Source: Peiella sedimenti
GTDB taxonomy: Bacteria; Pseudomonadota; Alphaproteobacteria; Caulobacterales; Caulobacteraceae
Assembly: GCF_030504955.1 (NCBI RefSeq)
Contig: NZ_JAUKTR010000002.1
Location: 385,901 to 449,900 of the forward strand
Direction of reading: 5' to 3'
Length of the DNA: 64,000 nucleotides
Part shown: in pieces, positions 28,827-37,608 of the stretch
How positions within the stretch are numbered: the first letter of the stretch is position 1
Layout of the letters: every line of letters starts with the position of its first letter
Notes under the pieces: generated by a model
The model's database searches: none
The model's input: the letters and a program-made list of their open reading frames with translations, nothing else
Told to the model about the DNA's origin: nothing
Made by a program: the position numbers and the translations under genes

Positions 28827-30946
28827 CGCGCCGGCACCGTCAGCAGGGCCCGCGTGCCGGGACCATTGTCGAGATAGGCCAGCCGTCCGCCCAGCTGACG
28901 CACCAGGGCGTGCAGCACCTGGGAGCCGAAACCGCCCTGGTCCGAAACGCCCTCGCCGCGTCCGACGCCCTGATCCGAGACCGCCACCCGGACCGCTTCG
29001 CTCTCCAGGTCGAGCGAGACCTCGATGGGCCCCGCGCGCCCCTCATAGGCGTACTTGATGGCGTTCAGCATCAGCTCGGTGACGACCAGCCCGATGGTCA
29101 CGGCCCGATCCGTGGGCAGGCGCACCGGCGCCGCGACGATACGCAGATTATTCGCCCACTGAGCATCGACCGTCCCGAGCAGATCCCGCGCCAGCTCATC
29201 CAGGTAACGGTCCATGTCCACGGCCCGGACCTCGTCGCTCTGATAGAGGCGCCGGTGCAGCAGGCCGACCGCGCGCATCCGTCGCGCGGCCTCCTCCAAC
29301 TGGGCGCGCGCCACGGGGTCGATGGTCTGGCGGCGCTGCACGCCCAGGAAGCTCGAGACCAGCTGCAGGTTGTTCTGGACCCGGTGGTTGACCTCACGCA
29401 GCAGAAAATCCTTCTGCGCCAGCTGCTCGTCACGGTCGGCCACCGCTGCGGCCAGACGTCGGTTCATGTCCTGCACAGCGCGGCGGCGATGCAGCTCCTG
29501 CAGCTGTTCGGCCAGCGAGCGCACCGCCTCCACCTCGGCGTGGCTGAAGGGCTTGGCCTGGCCGCGCACGGTTTGGGCCCACTCAGCGAAGGAGGCGCGC
29601 GGCGTCAGCATTCCAGATTCGGCGTTCATGGCCTTGTGCGGATCGCCGGCCCAGATGACTTCCTGCAGGCGTTCGGCGCGGAACCAGGCGATCTGAGCGG
29701 GAGCGTCGCCGCCCATGCTGACCGCCGCGACGCCCGAGGCCTTGCCTGTCCAGGCCTGGGCGGGCTCATACTCGGCGCCGAGCCGGTGCGAGGTGAAGAC
29801 GCCCTTGCCGGCTTCGCCCTTCAGCCAGTCAAATAGTGGCGGCAGCGCTTCGGCCGGCGGCGTCATGCCTTGGGCCGCCATGCGATCGCCGATCCGCACC
29901 GCGACGCCGTGGGCGTCGACGGCCCCCAGCAGCTCCTCCAGGCCTTCCAGCAGCGCTGCACCCTGATGGGGTTCGGCTTCGGCGCGGGCCAGGATGGCGT
30001 CCTGCCGGTTGCGCAGGCGCGCGCGGTCCCGGTGGTAGACGGTCTCCTCCAGAGCCCGCAGCCGCCGCGACAGGCTGGCGGCGATGGATCGGCAGACGGC
30101 TCGCACGCCATGCGGCATGAGGCGCGGCTCCGGATGGTGGAAGGCCGCCAGACCCCACAGGGCGCCGTCCCTGACGATGGAGACCGAGGCCGAAGCCCCG
30201 ACGCCCATGTTCTTCAAATAGGCCAGATGGATGGGCGAAACGCTGCGCAGAACACTGTCCGACAGGTCGAAGGCGGCCGCGGCCTCGGGCCCCTCGGCGC
30301 TGACGAGGGGCCAGGGCGTATAACCCGCGTCGGGAATGACCCGAATGCGATTGCGCAAGTACAGGGCCCGCGCCTGACGCGGAATGTCCGTGGCCGGGAA
30401 GTGATGATGCAGAAAGGCGCGCGCCTCCGGATCGCGCGCCTCGGCCACCACTCGCCCCGCGCCGTCGTCGAGGAAGCGATAGATCATCACCCGTTCAAAG
30501 CCGGTCAGGCGGCGCAGGGCCTGGGCGGCGCGATCACAGAGGCCCTCCATGTCGGCCGCCGCCTCCATGGCCGCATCGGCGCGCTCAAGCGCGGCCAGCA
30601 GGGCCATGCCGCTGTCGCCGGCTCCGTTGGAGGGCTCAAGCTCAAGCAGGGTCAGGCCGCCAGAGGCGTGCACGGTGGCGTCGAACGGTTCGCCGCCAGC
30701 TCCCTGCATCAGGCCCACATAGCCTTCGCCCTCTTCCAGCAGGAACCTGGCCGCCGGGAAGATTTCGTCGACGGCGCGGCCCAGCAGGTCCTCGGGCCGG
30801 CCGCCCAGCATCGCCTCCGTGGGCCCCGCCGCGACATGGATCGCCCAGGTGGCGGGCTCGAAGGCTAACAGTACCCCGTGCGGCTGGATGGCCCCCGGCA
30901 CATGGATCGGCTCGCGGTCGCAATCGGTCAGGTCGGGCGTGGTCAT
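28823..30946 (-). CDS. bphP: Bacteriophytochrome sensor histidine kinase
   Basis: This red/far-red light receptor is a histidine kinase with a biliverdin chromophore. In 707 residues it has a PAS domain with the chromophore Cys9 in LTDCDREPIHVPGAIQPHG. A GAF domain includes FPATDIPRQARALYLRNRI with its key Asp, and DLSDSVLRSVSPIHLAYLKNMGV. A PHY domain follows, then a HisKA_2/HWE-type kinase with REVNHRVQNNLQLV and an ATPase end (VAVSDQGVGRG). No receiver domain is fused. It overlaps the heme-oxygenase gene by 4 bases (ATGA), the usual bphO-bphP operon that makes its own chromophore. No response regulator is in the window. Confidence 0.95.
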   Translation of the reverse strand: MTTPDLTDCDREPIHVPGAIQPHGVLLAFEPATWAIHVAAGPTEAMLGGRPEDLLGRAVDEIFPAARFLLEEGEGYVGLMQGAGGEPFDATVHASGGLTLLELEPSNGAGDSGMALLAALERADAAMEAAADMEGLCDRAAQALRRLTGFERVMIYRFLDDGAGRVVAEARDPEARAFLHHHFPATDIPRQARALYLRNRIRVIPDAGYTPWPLVSAEGPEAAAAFDLSDSVLRSVSPIHLAYLKNMGVGASASVSIVRDGALWGLAAFHHPEPRLMPHGVRAVCRSIAASLSRRLRALEETVYHRDRARLRNRQDAILARAEAEPHQGAALLEGLEELLGAVDAHGVAVRIGDRMAAQGMTPPAEALPPLFDWLKGEAGKGVFTSHRLGAEYEPAQAWTGKASGVAAVSMGGDAPAQIAWFRAERLQEVIWAGDPHKAMNAESGMLTPRASFAEWAQTVRGQAKPFSHAEVEAVRSLAEQLQELHRRRAVQDMNRRLAAAVADRDEQLAQKDFLLREVNHRVQNNLQLVSSFLGVQRRQTIDPVARAQLEEAARRMRAVGLLHRRLYQSDEVRAVDMDRYLDELARDLLGTVDAQWANNLRIVAAPVRLPTDRAVTIGLVVTELMLNAIKYAYEGRAGPIEVSLDLESEAVRVAVSDQGVGRGEGVSDQGGFGSQVLHALVRQLGGRLAYLDNGPGTRALLTVPAR

Positions 30947-31506
30947 TGGAGTGCGCCCTCCGGCGCTAGGGCGGCGTCCATGATCTGAAAGCCCAGGACG
31001 GCGCCGGCGATGATTTCGTCGGTCTCGTCCGGCCGCCCCTCAAGGACATCGCAGAATGCACGGAAGCGCGCGCCCGCCTCGGCTCCGTAACAGTTGAAAA
31101 AGCTCAGGCCGCGCAGGTCGCCGCCCGCCGAACGCACCTCGCGCGCCAGCACGCGGGCGCCCAGCGTCGCCCCTTCCAGCACGTACTGCAGACCCAGGGC
31201 GCGCGGCGCTGACAGGTGGAGTTCCGTCAGATCGGCGTCCTGCGGCGCAGCCCGGCCCAGGGCTTCAAGGTCCTCGGCGAGGAAGGAAAGCTTGCGCCGT
31301 CCGGCGAAATCCAGGCCCGCCTCATCGATCAGCCAGGGCTCAAGCGCGGCCTCCAGGGGAGCGTAGGCGCTATGCAGCGCCGCCACATAGCCGGCCCGCC
31401 CCTCTCGGCAGAGCAGACGTGACAGCGCCTGCGTCCGGGCCTCAAGCGCGTCGTGCAGCGGACCGGTCGCGGATCGCAACGCGCCGAGCACGGGACCAAC
31501 AGACAT
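30943..31506 (-). CDS. bphO: Biliverdin-producing heme oxygenase
   Basis: The 187-residue enzyme opens heme to biliverdin IX-alpha, the chromophore for the phytochrome encoded immediately downstream. The proximal heme ligand is likely His18 in RSATGPLHDALEART. The distal-helix glycine region is seen in LGLQYVLEGATLGARVL, where YVLEGA(T/S)LGG is characteristic. All-helical composition and length fit the bacterial family. The two genes overlap by 4 bases, and bphO is promoter-proximal. Confidence 0.93.
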   Translation of the reverse strand: MSVGPVLGALRSATGPLHDALEARTQALSRLLCREGRAGYVAALHSAYAPLEAALEPWLIDEAGLDFAGRRKLSFLAEDLEALGRAAPQDADLTELHLSAPRALGLQYVLEGATLGARVLAREVRSAGGDLRGLSFFNCYGAEAGARFRAFCDVLEGRPDETDEIIAGAVLGFQIMDAALAPEGALQ

Positions 31507-31650
31507 CGCCCAGCGGTATCACGCGACAGCGCCCTGTCGATACGCCAGCGCACAAAGGTCGCAGGGTCATGGCCGCCTTCAGCCAGGCCTTGCCCGGATT
31601 TCGCCACATCCGCTGGGTCATTGGCCAGGTCAGTTTCAGGGGAGGCGTAC

Positions 31651-31827
31651 ATGTCCCGCCACAACATCGTCGGCAGCGAAGTCTTTGGCCGTCGTCCGCG
31701 CATCTTTCTGCGAAGCTACGCCAGGAAGCGTCGCCGGGGCGGCGCGCTGGTCGTTTGGCTGGTCGCGACCGTGATCGCGGCGGGCGGGGCGACGGCGGCG
31801 GTCCTGATGCTGATGCCGCAGCCCTAG
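31651..31827 (+). CDS. Small single-span basic membrane protein
   Basis: The 58-residue product has a strongly basic N-terminal half (FGRRPRIFLRSYARKRRRGG) and one hydrophobic helix (ALVVWLVATVIAAGGATAAVL). It ends MPQP, so it would insert with the basic end inside. A very good ribosome-binding site (AGGGGAGG) sits 6 bases before the ATG, which fixes the start and supports real translation. No family is recognised. It lies alone between bphO and a convergent lipoprotein gene with which it shares a CTAG stop. Confidence 0.7.
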   Translation: MSRHNIVGSEVFGRRPRIFLRSYARKRRRGGALVVWLVATVIAAGGATAAVLMLMPQP

Positions 31828-32312
31828 GCGCGGCAGCCTTCCGCGAACGCCCGCGCCGTTTCGCTGTCGGGGCCAGGCGTCGGGCCCACCTGCTGCGTGC
31901 CGTAGAGCGCGCTCACCTCGCCGCCCGCCTCCAATCGCCGCAGCAGGCCAGGATCGGCGGGGCCTTCCGCCGTGACGCCTCCGGGCGGCGCGTCCATTAC
32001 CTGCGCCACAAGGGTGAAGGCCTCGTCGCCGACGCCCAGGGTGAAGCGCTCCTCGCTGCCGATGACGGTGAAGCCGGGCGCCACGGCGCGCAGCACGCCG
32101 CCCTCCAGGCAGCTGAGCGCCAGCTGCGGCCGCCCTCCCGGCCCCAGCAGGAACAGCCCCACGCCCTCGCCGGACGCGACCAGTTCCCATTGCTCCACTG
32201 GTGCGGGGTCGGCGGGCGCCTCGGGCGCCGGCGCGGGGGCCTCCGCGGCGGGCTCGCAGGCGGCGAGGGCGGGCAGCAACAAAGCCAGGATAGAAAGCGT
32301 TCTCGTCGTCAT
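31824..32312 (-). CDS. Uncharacterised lipoprotein
   Basis: The 162-residue product begins MTTRTLSILALLLPALAAC, a lipoprotein signal with lipobox ALAAC. A Pro/Ala/Glu linker and a compact domain containing VGLFLLGPGGRPQLALSC follow. Two ATGs are adjacent; the second (32312) has the better distance to AGGAGG. Three Cys occur beyond the lipid Cys region, the last near the C-terminus. No named family is recognised. It is convergent with the small membrane-protein gene (shared CTAG) and divergent from the carbonic anhydrase gene. Confidence 0.78.
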   Translation of the reverse strand: MTTRTLSILALLLPALAACEPAAEAPAPAPEAPADPAPVEQWELVASGEGVGLFLLGPGGRPQLALSCLEGGVLRAVAPGFTVIGSEERFTLGVGDEAFTLVAQVMDAPPGGVTAEGPADPGLLRRLEAGGEVSALYGTQQVGPTPGPDSETARAFAEGCRA

Positions 32313-32395
32313 CATGCCTCCTGAACGCGCCAGGGTGGGTTTCGGCCCCGGCGACGGACGGCTAAACCACTCCGTCATCTAAAGAGGGCCGCTGG

Positions 32396-33016
32396 ATGAG
32401 CGATCTGTCAAAGGCGCTGGAGAACAACCGCCGCTGGGCGGACGAGACGACGCGCCAGGATCCCGCCTTCTTCAGCCGCCTGGCCGGTCAGCAGAACCCC
32501 GACCTGATGTGGATCGGCTGCTCCGACAGCCGCGTGCCCGCCAACCAGGTCATCGGCGCCCTGCCCGGCGAGGTGTTCGTCCACCGCAACATCGCCAATG
32601 TGGTCGTCCCCACCGACCTGAACTGCCTGTCGGTGCTGCAGTATGCGGTCCAGGTTCTGAAGGTGAAGGACGTGGTGGTCTGCGGGCACTACGGCTGCGG
32701 GGGCGTGCGCGCGGCGCTGGAGACGGCCGACCACGGTCTCATCGACAACTGGCTGGAGCACATCCGAGACGTGCGTGATCGTCATGCGGCTGAACTGGAC
32801 GCCCTGTCCGGCGAGGCGCTCGAGGACCGTCTCTGTGAGCTCAACGCCGTGGCCGGCATGGAGCGCGTGGCCCAGACCTCGACCGTGCGCCACGCCTGGG
32901 CCGAGGGCGCGGACCTGACCCTGCACGCCTGGGTCTACTCGCTCAAGGACGGCCGGGTCCGGCCCCAGGCGCGCCTGGGGCCGAAGGATAAGGCGTCGGT
33001 GGACCTCAGAGCCTAG
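32396..33016 (+). CDS. can: Beta-class carbonic anhydrase
   Basis: The cytoplasmic zinc enzyme interconverts CO2 and bicarbonate. The 206 residues place the zinc ligands at Cys42, His98 and Cys101, with Asp44 of CSDSR as the switch residue that pairs with Arg46. NIANVV and HYGCGGVRAAL are typical of the Can/CynT clade. Bicarbonate supply for fatty-acid and nucleotide synthesis is the usual role; it also buffers pH along with the antiporters nearby. The stop TAG is the first three bases of repeat copy B. Confidence 0.95.
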   Translation: MSDLSKALENNRRWADETTRQDPAFFSRLAGQQNPDLMWIGCSDSRVPANQVIGALPGEVFVHRNIANVVVPTDLNCLSVLQYAVQVLKVKDVVVCGHYGCGGVRAALETADHGLIDNWLEHIRDVRDRHAAELDALSGEALEDRLCELNAVAGMERVAQTSTVRHAWAEGADLTLHAWVYSLKDGRVRPQARLGPKDKASVDLRA

Positions 33017-33142
33017 AGCCTGATCGGTTGAGGTGGAATCGCTTCGCGATTCCGCCGATGCCGTGAATCAGGCTCTCGCTAGAATACTGGATCGAAATCT
33101 GAGCTTCGCAGGCGTGCGGCCCGCTAAACCGATTTCGGTCTA
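33014..33142. repeat. Composite palindromic intergenic repeat, copy B (reverse L+R)
   Basis: Outer arms GAGCCTGAT (33016-33024) and ATCAGGCTC (33067-33075) and inner arms GGAATCGC (33035-33042) and GCGATTCC (33046-33053, 3-base loop) form a long imperfect palindrome, the right module of copy A read backwards. The left module follows to 33142. The first TAG is the can stop and the last CTA is the complement of the M16 gene stop, so the repeat ends form both stop codons. Confidence 0.92.
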
Positions 33143-35995
33143 GGTCGCCGGAACGACCTCGACGTCCAGGCCCAGCCCCTCAAGCTGGGGCCGAACCACC
33201 GAGGCGTCGCCCACCACCACCCAGACGAAGCGGTTGTGGTCGATGGCCGCGCGCGCGGCGGCGTCCATCGCTTCGGGCGTCATGGCGCGATAGCGGCTGG
33301 CCACCTGCTCCCAGTAATTATCGGGGCGGTCGTACAGCTCGTTGGTCATCAACGCGCCCAGGATCGCGCCTGCCGTCTCGAACTGGCCGGGCAGCTGGCG
33401 GATGTTGCCGTTGACGGCCCGGTCCCGCTCGGCAGGCGTCACGCCCTGGTCTCCAGCGAAGGCGGCGTACTGTTCCATCAGCACGCGGATGGAATCGCCC
33501 GTGCGGTCGGCCTGGACCGGCGCGTTGATGACGTAGGGGGCACGGCCCTCGCGCAGGAACACGTTGCCCGACAGGCCATAGGACCAGCCCCGCCGCTCGC
33601 GGATGTCGGTGTTGATGCGCGACAGGAAGCCCGAGCCGATGGACTCGTTGGCCGCGAATAGGGTCAGGGTGTCGTCCGAACCCGAAACCGGCAGCACCTG
33701 TCCGGCGTAGATCACCGACTGCGGCGACTGCGGCCGGTCGACCAGCACGATGCGGGGCCGCGCCTCGGGGATGGGCGCGGAGAAGACCTTACGGCCCACG
33801 GGCGATCCAGCCTCGCCGCGCCAGGCGCCCAGCTGCGCCTCCAGCAGCGCGGTGACCTCGGCAAGCGGCCGGTCCGAGACCACGAACACCTTGGCCGTCT
33901 CCGGCCGGATCCAGGCGCGGTGGAAGGCCACCAGGTCGTCCCGGTCGATGGCGCGCACGCCGTCCGCGGTCCCCAGTCCCGAGACCGGCCGGCCGTAGGG
34001 ATGCGCCTCACCGTAGGCGATGCGGGGGAAGACGCGTCCGGCGATGCCGACGGGGTTGGTGCCTTCCTGGGCGATCAGGGCCAGCTGCTGGTCGCGCAGG
34101 CGGTTGACCTCCGAGGCGGTGAAGTCCGGGCGCGCCACCACATCGGACAGCAGGTCCAGGGCCGGGGCCAGGTTGGCGCTGGGCACGCCCAGGGTGACGG
34201 TGGTGCGGTCAAGGCCGCTGTTGGCCGAGATCGTGGCGCCCAGCCGCTCCTGCTGTTCGGCGATCTCCAGCGCGCTGCGCCCGTCGGCGCCTTGCGTCAT
34301 CAGGGCGGCCATCAGGCGTTGCGTACCCAGCGCATCGGCCGGGTCCGCCGCCACGCCCGCGTCGAACGAGACGGCGAGCTGCGTCAGGGGCACGGCGTCA
34401 CGCTGGGCGTAGATCACCTCCACCCCGTTGGACAGGCGGGCGCGCTCCACGTCGGGGAAGTCCAGGTCTGCGATCTCGCCCATGGGCGGCATGGGGTCGC
34501 GCGGCGTGGCCTGGAACGGCGTATTGTCCGGCTCCGGACGGTTGGTGGCCTGCGCCTCCTGATAGGGTTCGCGGGCGCCCGGATCGACGCGCAGGGAATA
34601 GACCGGCCGGCTCAGCCAGCGCTCGGCCGCGGCCTGAACGGCGGCGGGGGTCACCTCGCCGTACTCCACGATGTTGCGGCGGAAGAAGCCCGGGTCGCCC
34701 GCAATGATCGCGCCGTTGCCCAGCAGCTGGGTCTTGCCCACGTAGCCGGCGACCTGCTCGATATTGGCCATGGCGCCGGCGACCTCGCGGGCGGCCACGC
34801 GCTGGACCTCATCGGCGGTCGGCCCGGTGCGGCTGAAGTCGGCGATCAGCTGGTCCAGATTGCGCGACACCGCGTCGGCGTCCTGTCCCGGCTTCACGTC
34901 CACCGTGACGAAGAACAGGCTCAGCCGCTGGAAGGGCAGCACGCTGGCCGACACCGACACCGCCGACTGGTCGCCGCGCACAAAGGCCGAGTCCAGCCGC
35001 GACGAGGCCAGGCCGCCCAGCACCTGGGCCGCCACGTCCAGCTCCACCTGGTCCTCGTGCGCGAGGCCCGGGACGGCCCAGACGCGATACAGGCGCGTAT
35101 TGGCCACACGGTCCTGCATGACCTCGGAGATGGGCGCCGCCAGGGTCGGCACGTCGGCCTCCGCCGGGATATTGTCGGGGCCGCGCGGGATCTGGCCGAA
35201 GTAGCGCTCGACCAGCGGCCGGGCCTCGGCGACGCTGATGTCGCCGGACAGGATCAGCACGGCGTTGTTGGGTCCGTAGTTATCGCGGAACCACTGGCGC
35301 ACGTCCTCCAGGCTGGCCGAGTCCAGGTCCGCCATGGAGCCGATGGTCGAGTGCCGATAGGGGTGGCCCTCGGGGAACAGGGCCTCGAGCATCCGATAGA
35401 AGGTCAGGCCATAGGGCTGGTTGTCGCCCTGGCGCTTCTCGTTCTGGACGATGCCCCGCTGGGCGTCGAGACGCTCCTGGGTCAGGGCGCCCAGGATGTA
35501 GCCCATGCGCTCGCTTTCGATGTAGAGGCCGCGCTCAAGCGCCGGGGTCGGCACGGTCTGGAAGTAGTTGGTGCGGTCGAACCAGGTGGTGCCGTTCCAG
35601 TTGGTCGCGCCCATGTCGCGCAGGGGCTCGATCAGGTTTGGCACGTGCTCGGTGCCGTTGAACAGCATGATGTGCTCGAACAGGTGGGCGAAGCCGGTCT
35701 TGCCCTCGGGCTCGTCCTTGGAGCCCACATTGTACCAGGCCGCGATGCCGACGATCGGGGTCTTGCGGTCCTCGTGGACCAGCACCGTCAGGCCGTTGTC
35801 GAGGGTGAAGCGCTCATAGGGAATGTCCACCCCGGCGAGCAGCTCGTCGATGGAGGCGGGCCGGGCCTCGGCCGCCTGGGCCATGGCGACCGCTGCGGCG
35901 GCGTCGGTGCGAGCCAGGGCGGGCGGCGCCCCCAGGGCGAGGATAAGGGCGGCGGCGGAGGCGCCCATCAGGGCGTGGCGGGTCGAGCGGATCAT
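33140..35995 (-). CDS. M16 family zinc peptidase (two-domain, pitrilysin type)
   Basis: The 951-residue periplasmic peptidase has a signal peptide ending near PPALA and the inverted zinc motif HLFEH at residues 104-108, with a downstream Glu ligand expected near 180. The two M16 halves are visible: an N-terminal catalytic one with NGLTVLVHEDRKTPIVGI and a C-terminal inactive one from about 520 with NGVEVIYAQRDAVPLTQLA. The pair forms the clam-shell seen in this family. The likely role is degrading small or partly folded peptides. The stop lies in repeat copy B; no partner M16 gene is adjacent. Confidence 0.95.
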   Translation of the reverse strand: MIRSTRHALMGASAAALILALGAPPALARTDAAAAVAMAQAAEARPASIDELLAGVDIPYERFTLDNGLTVLVHEDRKTPIVGIAAWYNVGSKDEPEGKTGFAHLFEHIMLFNGTEHVPNLIEPLRDMGATNWNGTTWFDRTNYFQTVPTPALERGLYIESERMGYILGALTQERLDAQRGIVQNEKRQGDNQPYGLTFYRMLEALFPEGHPYRHSTIGSMADLDSASLEDVRQWFRDNYGPNNAVLILSGDISVAEARPLVERYFGQIPRGPDNIPAEADVPTLAAPISEVMQDRVANTRLYRVWAVPGLAHEDQVELDVAAQVLGGLASSRLDSAFVRGDQSAVSVSASVLPFQRLSLFFVTVDVKPGQDADAVSRNLDQLIADFSRTGPTADEVQRVAAREVAGAMANIEQVAGYVGKTQLLGNGAIIAGDPGFFRRNIVEYGEVTPAAVQAAAERWLSRPVYSLRVDPGAREPYQEAQATNRPEPDNTPFQATPRDPMPPMGEIADLDFPDVERARLSNGVEVIYAQRDAVPLTQLAVSFDAGVAADPADALGTQRLMAALMTQGADGRSALEIAEQQERLGATISANSGLDRTTVTLGVPSANLAPALDLLSDVVARPDFTASEVNRLRDQQLALIAQEGTNPVGIAGRVFPRIAYGEAHPYGRPVSGLGTADGVRAIDRDDLVAFHRAWIRPETAKVFVVSDRPLAEVTALLEAQLGAWRGEAGSPVGRKVFSAPIPEARPRIVLVDRPQSPQSVIYAGQVLPVSGSDDTLTLFAANESIGSGFLSRINTDIRERRGWSYGLSGNVFLREGRAPYVINAPVQADRTGDSIRVLMEQYAAFAGDQGVTPAERDRAVNGNIRQLPGQFETAGAILGALMTNELYDRPDNYWEQVASRYRAMTPEAMDAAARAAIDHNRFVWVVVGDASVVRPQLEGLGLDVEVVPAT

Positions 35996-36130
35996 GGCGG
36001 AAGCGTCCCCAGCTTAAACGTTTCCGCCAATAGGCCCCAGCCGGATCGTGTCCGGAAGAGGGCGCAGATTAAATCTGGGAAAGGTTGGGGCGCGGCGCCG
36101 GTCGCCCGGCCCGCCGCGCCCCCTGTCGCA

Positions 36131-36730
36131 TCAGCCCTCAGAGGCGCTCATCCGCGCCTCGGCCAGGGCCAGGCGCGCGCGCAGCTGATCGGCCGAACGG
36201 GCGGCGGTGGCGATCTCGTTGAAGCGCTCAATGGTCAGGCCGGCTGACTGCACGGCGGCGCCCATGGCCTCGGCCTGCTCGGCCGTCGGCGTTCCCTGGA
36301 TGCCCAGGTCGCGGATCTGGGCCGTGGCGCGGGCGGCGGCCTGAACCTCCTGGTCGGTCACCGAGGCGGCGGGGCTGCCGGCCGCCGGGGCGGGCGCGGC
36401 GATCACGGCCAGACGGGCCTGCAGGACCGGGTCGCCCGCGACGGCGGCGCTGATGGCGTTGAAGCGGTCCACCGTCAGGCCCTCGGCCTCGATGGCCGCG
36501 GCCATCTGGGCCTGCTGATCGGCGCTCGGGGCCCCGTTCGCCGCCTGGGCGATGGGCGTCACCCGCTCCATGGCCGCGTGAAAGGTGGTCAGCTCGGCGC
36601 GCGTGAACTGCCCCGCCATCGGAGCCTGGGCCTGGACTTGCGCCTGGGCGGCGGGCGCGGCGGCCTCCTGCGCCAGGGCGGGAACGGACAGGGCCATAAC
36701 GGCCGCGGACACGGTCAGGGCAAGACGCAT
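36131..36730 (-). CDS. DUF4168-type secreted protein with a tandem duplicated domain
   Basis: The 199-residue product has a signal peptide (MRLALTVSAAVMALSVPALAQ) and an Ala/Gln-rich linker. Two copies of a helical unit follow. Copy one contains GLTVDRFNAISAAVAGDPVLQARL and copy two contains GLTIERFNEIATAARSADQLRARL, each preceded by a (P)SA/TAEQ..M.AA(I/V) segment. Single-copy DUF4168 proteins are usual, so this looks like an internal duplication. The function is unknown; location is periplasmic or outside. It is the last gene before a 428-base spacer. Confidence 0.8.
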   Translation of the reverse strand: MRLALTVSAAVMALSVPALAQEAAAPAAQAQVQAQAPMAGQFTRAELTTFHAAMERVTPIAQAANGAPSADQQAQMAAAIEAEGLTVDRFNAISAAVAGDPVLQARLAVIAAPAPAAGSPAASVTDQEVQAAARATAQIRDLGIQGTPTAEQAEAMGAAVQSAGLTIERFNEIATAARSADQLRARLALAEARMSASEG

Positions 36731-37158
36731 AGGGAACTCCTTGTGATGACGAACGGGATGTCGAGGGGCGGCCGCAGGATCAGCCGCGCAACCAGAGATC
36801 GGTTTTCAGGACAGCCCAGCCTAGGAAAGACGCAACAGGGGGATCAACTGAATAGGGCCGAACTGCTCCGATTGGTCGCACCCTTAAAACCGCCGCCTGA
36901 GGGGCCGGGTTCCGGCCCGATCCCCACGCGCGGCAGGTTCGCTGAGGCCTGCGTCGCAAAGGGATCGCTGTTGCGCCGCCCTTGCTTGTCCCCGCCGCGA
37001 GGGCTGGGCCTAGACTGAAGGCGATGAACCAACCCACTCTCTTAACCGCATTAGGCCTGCGTGGCGCGATCTGGCACGGTTTGGCACGGGTTGGCGCCCC
37101 GTTTTCAGCCGGCGCCCTGCCACTTTGCCCCCGGGCCCAAGCCCGCTAGAAGCGGCCC
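36731..37158. other. 428-base intergenic spacer without a confident gene
   Basis: This interval separates the DUF4168 and hypothetical secreted genes. It is less G+C rich in its left part. On the plus strand a 41-residue open frame (37024-37149, MNQPTLLTALGLRG...) with AAGG upstream is possible, and a TTGTCCC...CTAGAC pair around 36987-37015 resembles the Caulobacter sigma-73 promoter shape. Neither is convincing enough to call. No hairpin with a T run, repeat family copy or RNA motif stands out. Confidence 0.4.
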
Positions 37159-37608
37159 ATGGCTGAGCAGATCAGAGCCAGGGCGTTGATCGCCGTTCTT
37201 TTCGCCGTGGCCGCCCTGGGCACGGCGACGAGCGCGGAGGCGTGCCAGGTCCGCCGTTCTGACTACTCGCAGCAAGACACCGACGAGTTGAACCTGCGCA
37301 CTTCGGGGTTTGTGGCCTTGGGCGCCCTCACTGACGTGCAAGGAGAGGGCGGCCGGCTCACGCTACGGGTCCGCCCGGAGCGGACGTTGCGAGGACCAGC
37401 CGAACAAGCCTTGGCCGCCCGCGAGGTCGTATTCTCAACATGCGATGCCGCACGCACGTCTTCCCCCTTTACGCAGGTCGGCGTAGGGGACCAGGTGCTA
37501 GTGTTGGGGACCGGTGGCGCTGATTTCACTGCGATTATCGACGTGATCCGAGCGGATGATCCCCGTGCCATCCATCTTCTTGACCTGCTGAATAACGGCC
37601 GCCAATGA
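37159..37608 (+). CDS. Secreted hypothetical protein with atypical codon use
   Basis: The 149-residue product has a signal peptide (ARALIAVLFAVAALGTATSAEA, cleavage before CQVRR). A mature domain with three further Cys positions and beta-strand pattern (LTLRVRPERTLRG, DQVLVLGTGG) follows. The pattern resembles small tissue-inhibitor-like/NTR folds with an N-terminal Cys, but that is only a resemblance. Codons are less GC-biased than those of the neighbours. The stop overlaps the lpdA start by 4 bases (ATGA), which is an unusual partner for an intermediary-metabolism gene. Confidence 0.75.
   Translation: MAEQIRARALIAVLFAVAALGTATSAEACQVRRSDYSQQDTDELNLRTSGFVALGALTDVQGEGGRLTLRVRPERTLRGPAEQALAAREVVFSTCDAARTSSPFTQVGVGDQVLVLGTGGADFTAIIDVIRADDPRAIHLLDLLNNGRQ

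Noticed and set aside
33920..36247. Very long open frame on the plus strand opposite the M16 peptidase gene (about 775 codons), and similar long antisense frames opposite pnp, hisS and others
   Set aside because: In high-GC DNA the complement of a coding frame stays open by codon bias. The sequences are rich in Gly, Arg, His and Ala, match no family and lack ribosome sites, while the opposite strand encodes well-conserved proteins.
37070..37110. TGGCACG repeats resembling the -24/-12 sigma-54 promoter
   Set aside because: The second element does not give TTGC at the required spacing to the TGGCAC element, so the GG-to-GC distance is wrong.
37024..37149. A 41-codon open frame in the 37.0 kb spacer (MNQPTLLTALGLRG...)
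   Set aside because: It has only a weak AAGG site, no recognised domain and no second line of evidence. I left it as part of the described spacer.
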